Source: an uncultured cyanobacterium (GTDB lineage: Bacteria > Cyanobacteriota > Vampirovibrionia > Gastranaerophilales > Gastranaerophilaceae). From it: 8,175 nucleotides of DNA. The stretch covers positions 1-8,175 of the forward strand of contig CAMAML010000041.1 in assembly GCA_945836835.1 (NCBI GenBank), written 5' to 3'. Position numbers and translations under genes: made by a program. This document shows, piece after piece, positions 6,568-8,175 of the stretch; the stretch's first letter is position 1, and every line of letters begins with the position of its first letter. Under the pieces are notes generated by a model, which was not told the origin of the DNA, did not search any database, and was given only the letters and a program-made list of their open reading frames with translations.

Positions 6568-7650
6568 TTATCCGATAATTTTTTCATATTTTTCCACGAG
6601 GCAATATTTCCTCTGTCGGCTTTGACCTTGCGGGAGGATAAAACCTTCGTCAACCCAGTTTTTCAGTAAGAGCCTTGCACTGCGGGGCGAAAACCTGAAA
6701 AATTCGGCTATATCGTTTGCGGTTACGAACTTTTGAGCTTCAAACAGTTCCAAAACTCTCCGTTGTTGAGCATCAAGTTCTCTCAAAATTGCGGTTTCGT
6801 CTTTTGAAGTTTTGTTTGCCTCCGCTTTTTTGTACACGGAGGTGAACGCCAGTGCCATGCCGTGAATAAAATATTCCAACCATTTTGTAATATCCGCCTC
6901 GGCTCTTCCCATATAATAATTGTGGCTTGTCCCGATTGTTATGGCGTCGTAGTAGCCTTGCAAATCTTTTGCGTAATACTCTTCAAGAGAATAGATACCT
7001 TTTAAGTCATACCCATGCTTGTGCAGGATTAAGGTTGTTAAAAGCCTTGCGGTTCTGCCGTTCCCGTCAAAATAAGGGTGAACGGTTACAAATTGATAGT
7101 GTGCAATCCCCGCTTTTATAGGGATTGGAATTTCGTTTTCTTCATTAATCCAATCAATAAATTCTTTCATCAAAATCGGAACATCTTTTGCCTCGGGCGG
7201 CATATATACAATTCTTCCCGAAAGCGAGTCCGTTATGACGTTTTGAGCTTCCCGATACGGAGTCGGTTTAACCGTTTTTCGACCTCCGCCTTCAACGTAG
7301 GCGTGGAGCTTTTTTATATCGGTTTCGCTGATTGATGACTTTCGTTTGGCAAGTTTGTCCATAAAATCAAGTGCCATATAGTAACCTTTGATTTCTTTTT
7401 CGTCCCGTACTCTTGCTTTTAATTTAATATTTTTTTTGCTCAAAATGTCGCTGACTTCTTCCTGCGACAACCTGTTCCCTTCAATTTGGGTTGAGTAGTG
7501 AACGCTCGAGAGCCTTGCGCTACGCCTCAAAGACGTCAGTAATTGCGGGTTAATCGGTAACCCCTTGATGTTTTCCTTGACATGCTCGATTTTCAATAAA
7601 TTGTTTGTGATTGTATTGGTAAGTGTATAATTCGGAGAAAATTTTGCCAT
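6568..7650 (-). CDS. Fic family protein (class II, putative AMP-transferase) with C-terminal winged helix
   Basis: Fic proteins usually move AMP from ATP to a Ser, Thr or Tyr hydroxyl of a target protein. The 360-residue product carries the full active-site motif HPYFDGNGRTAR (191-202; catalytic H191, Mg-binding D195, phosphate-binding R199 and R202). It also has the autoinhibitory helix motif STQIEGN (53-59, inhibitory E57) on the N-terminal side, which defines class II. The flap segment precedes the core (about 132-150). Residues 293-348 look like a winged helix (TANDIAEFFRFSPRSARLLLKNWVDEGFI). Size and layout resemble Shewanella-type Fic proteins. Because E57 is present, the enzyme should be self-restrained. 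The ATG at 7650 is the only plausible start: upstream in frame there is no ATG, GTG or TTG before a TAA at 7701-7699. Start and ribosome binding site lie inside an 11-bp repeat array. The protein target is unknown. Confidence 0.92.
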   Translation of the reverse strand: MAKFSPNYTLTNTITNNLLKIEHVKENIKGLPINPQLLTSLRRSARLSSVHYSTQIEGNRLSQEEVSDILSKKNIKLKARVRDEKEIKGYYMALDFMDKLAKRKSSISETDIKKLHAYVEGGGRKTVKPTPYREAQNVITDSLSGRIVYMPPEAKDVPILMKEFIDWINEENEIPIPIKAGIAHYQFVTVHPYFDGNGRTARLLTTLILHKHGYDLKGIYSLEEYYAKDLQGYYDAITIGTSHNYYMGRAEADITKWLEYFIHGMALAFTSVYKKAEANKTSKDETAILRELDAQQRRVLELFEAQKFVTANDIAEFFRFSPRSARLLLKNWVDEGFILPQGQSRQRKYCLVEKYEKIIG

Positions 7651-7657
7651 CTTTTTG

Positions 7658-7664
7658 CCACCTT
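7658..7664 (-). promoter_or_regulatory. Ribosome binding site of fic, inside the repeats
   Basis: AAGGTGG (7664-7658) matches AAGGAGG at 6 of 7 positions and lies 7 nt before the ATG at 7650. It is formed by the junction of the fifth and sixth repeat units. Confidence 0.5.
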
Positions 7665-7695
7665 TTTGCCATGAAATTGCCGGCTCTTTGCCACC

Positions 7696-7704
7696 ATTTT
7701 ACCA
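7696..7704 (-). promoter_or_regulatory. Extended -10 promoter candidate for fic
   Basis: TGGTAAAAT (7704-7696) in the second repeat unit fits an extended -10 (TGn then TAAAAT). No good -35 is found 16-18 bp upstream, which is tolerable for extended -10 promoters. Transcription would start near 7689, so the repeats would flank both promoter and leader. fic could instead be read from the PHP gene upstream. Confidence 0.3.
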
Positions 7705-7753
7705 CAAAACTGCCGTAAATGGAAGGTTTTTTTGTAAAAATTTTTCTCTTCGA

Positions 7754-8175
7754 TTACTCCAAAACCTTGCCGTGCAAGTCTGTTCCGCCTGTTTTTATGA
7801 GCGAGAATTTGTCCGCAATTTTTTCAACGGATTTTGCCGTGTGGAATTTTATTATTCCACGGTGTCTTTTGTATGGATAATAAACTTCCAAACCGTCCAA
7901 GCCGTATGAGATGAGTTTGTTTACGAAATTTTCCATGCTTAATGCCCAACAGCACGCAGGGTGTGCCAAAACCGCTATCCCGCCCGCATTATGGATTGCC
8001 GAGATAAGTTTTTTTATATCCCGTTTTGAAAAAATTCTCACGATGTCCCACTCGGTTTCCCGTTTGGATTTTGCACAAAAACTCTGCAACTCCTTATTGT
8101 TAACGTCAATCCCGTAACATAAAAGGTGCATAAACACATACCCGCACCACACGTCAAACTCGATTGCGGGAAGGA
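7754..8175 (-). CDS. PHP-domain phosphoesterase (YciV/RNase AM-like), 5' end beyond window
   Basis: The frame is open to the right edge, so only the last 140 or so residues are seen. A GTG at 8152 is internal, not the start, because the upstream codons (LPAIEFD) continue the PHP fold. Visible PHP blocks are PAIEF (the GxE-type segment), HLLCYGID, GGIAVLAHPACC (metal-binding His in AHP), GLDGLEVYYPYKRH and TGGTDLHG (metal-binding Asp and His). These fit the YciV/TrpH group of metal-dependent phosphoesterases, which act on RNA 5' ends or on nucleotide bisphosphates. The stretch between HLLCYGID and AHP is only about 45 residues, far shorter than in E. coli YciV, and only three residues follow GTDLHG. 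It is on the same strand as fic, 103 bp upstream of it, with no clear terminator between. Substrate cannot be told from this part. Confidence 0.8.
   Translation of the reverse strand, partial: LPAIEFDVWCGYVFMHLLCYGIDVNNKELQSFCAKSKRETEWDIVRIFSKRDIKKLISAIHNAGGIAVLAHPACCWALSMENFVNKLISYGLDGLEVYYPYKRHRGIIKFHTAKSVEKIADKFSLIKTGGTDLHGKVLE

Larger units (their letters stand above)
7640..7716 (-). repeat. Seven contiguous 11-bp direct repeats over the fic start
   Basis: Read on the minus strand from 7716, the units are ACGGCAGTTTT, GTGGTAAAATG, GTGGCAAAGAG, CCGGCAATTTC, ATGGCAAAAAG, GTGGCAAAAAG and ATGGCAAAATT, with no spacer. The core GGCAA or a close variant holds in each, and consensus is GTGGCAAAAAG. 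The last unit supplies the fic ATG and the two before it the ribosome binding site. A period of 11 bp puts every unit on about the same face of the helix, as in operator or iteron arrays. Confidence 0.8.

Noticed and set aside
7640..7716. CRISPR array
   Set aside because: The units are 11 bp and contiguous, with no spacers, so they are direct repeats and not CRISPR.
7717..7753. Intrinsic terminator after the PHP gene
   Set aside because: The stretch has A- and T-tracts but no GC-rich stem. The only symmetry (AAAAATTTTT) is too weak for a terminator hairpin.
7655..7909. 84-codon open frame on the plus strand across the fic-PHP gap
   Set aside because: It reads the 11-bp repeats and the PHP 3' end backwards. 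The repeats alone make its N-terminus, there is no ribosome binding site, and the PHP motifs on the other strand are clear.

Overview
The window is 8,175 bp of compact bacterial chromosome. It holds four complete housekeeping or accessory genes, one complete Fic gene, and two genes cut by the window edges. Coding is dense (gaps of 7 to about 100 bp) and the intergenic DNA is clearly more AT-rich than the genes. No tRNA, rRNA, insertion sequence, CRISPR array or clear intrinsic terminator is visible. The CCA enzyme and the clamp-loader subunits are bacterial in type. The lineage cannot be fixed from this sequence. An uncultured host-associated bacterium, possibly of the non-photosynthetic Cyanobacteriota (Vampirovibrionia), is my low-confidence impression.

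Left part (1-1504): the 3' end of an unrecognised AT-rich, Gln-rich ORF (+) converges on a tRNA nucleotidyltransferase gene (-). That gene is divergent from a large helicase gene across a 66-bp spacer (1439-1504). The spacer holds back-to-back promoter candidates whose -10 hexamers form an inverted repeat, plus two further perfect palindromes.

Middle (1505-6500): a 1,039-residue UPF1/Dna2-like superfamily 1 helicase with a C-terminal DUF559/Vsr-like nuclease domain (+) ends 7 bp from the stop of holB (-). holB lies 12 bp downstream of holA, and together they encode the delta' and delta subunits of the DNA polymerase III clamp loader in one apparent operon. The holA promoter is unusually good (TTGAAA, 18 bp, TATAAT) and places the expected transcription start on the A of the ATG. 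With no Shine-Dalgarno and an in-frame stop just upstream, holA looks leaderless. The CCA gene has the same layout.

Right part (6501-8175): a class II Fic AMP-transferase-type protein with a C-terminal winged helix (-) lies downstream of a PHP-domain phosphoesterase gene (-) that runs off the right edge. The Fic start codon sits in the last unit of seven contiguous 11-bp direct repeats (consensus GTGGCAAAAAG) that also contain its ribosome binding site and an extended -10 candidate. This looks like a helically phased operator array and is the most interesting unexplained structure in the window.

The genes fall into nucleic-acid themes: tRNA 3'-end maturation, DNA unwinding and cleavage, replication clamp loading, and nucleotide or RNA phosphoester hydrolysis. 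Only holA-holB is a convincing functional unit; the rest appear to be individually controlled neighbours.
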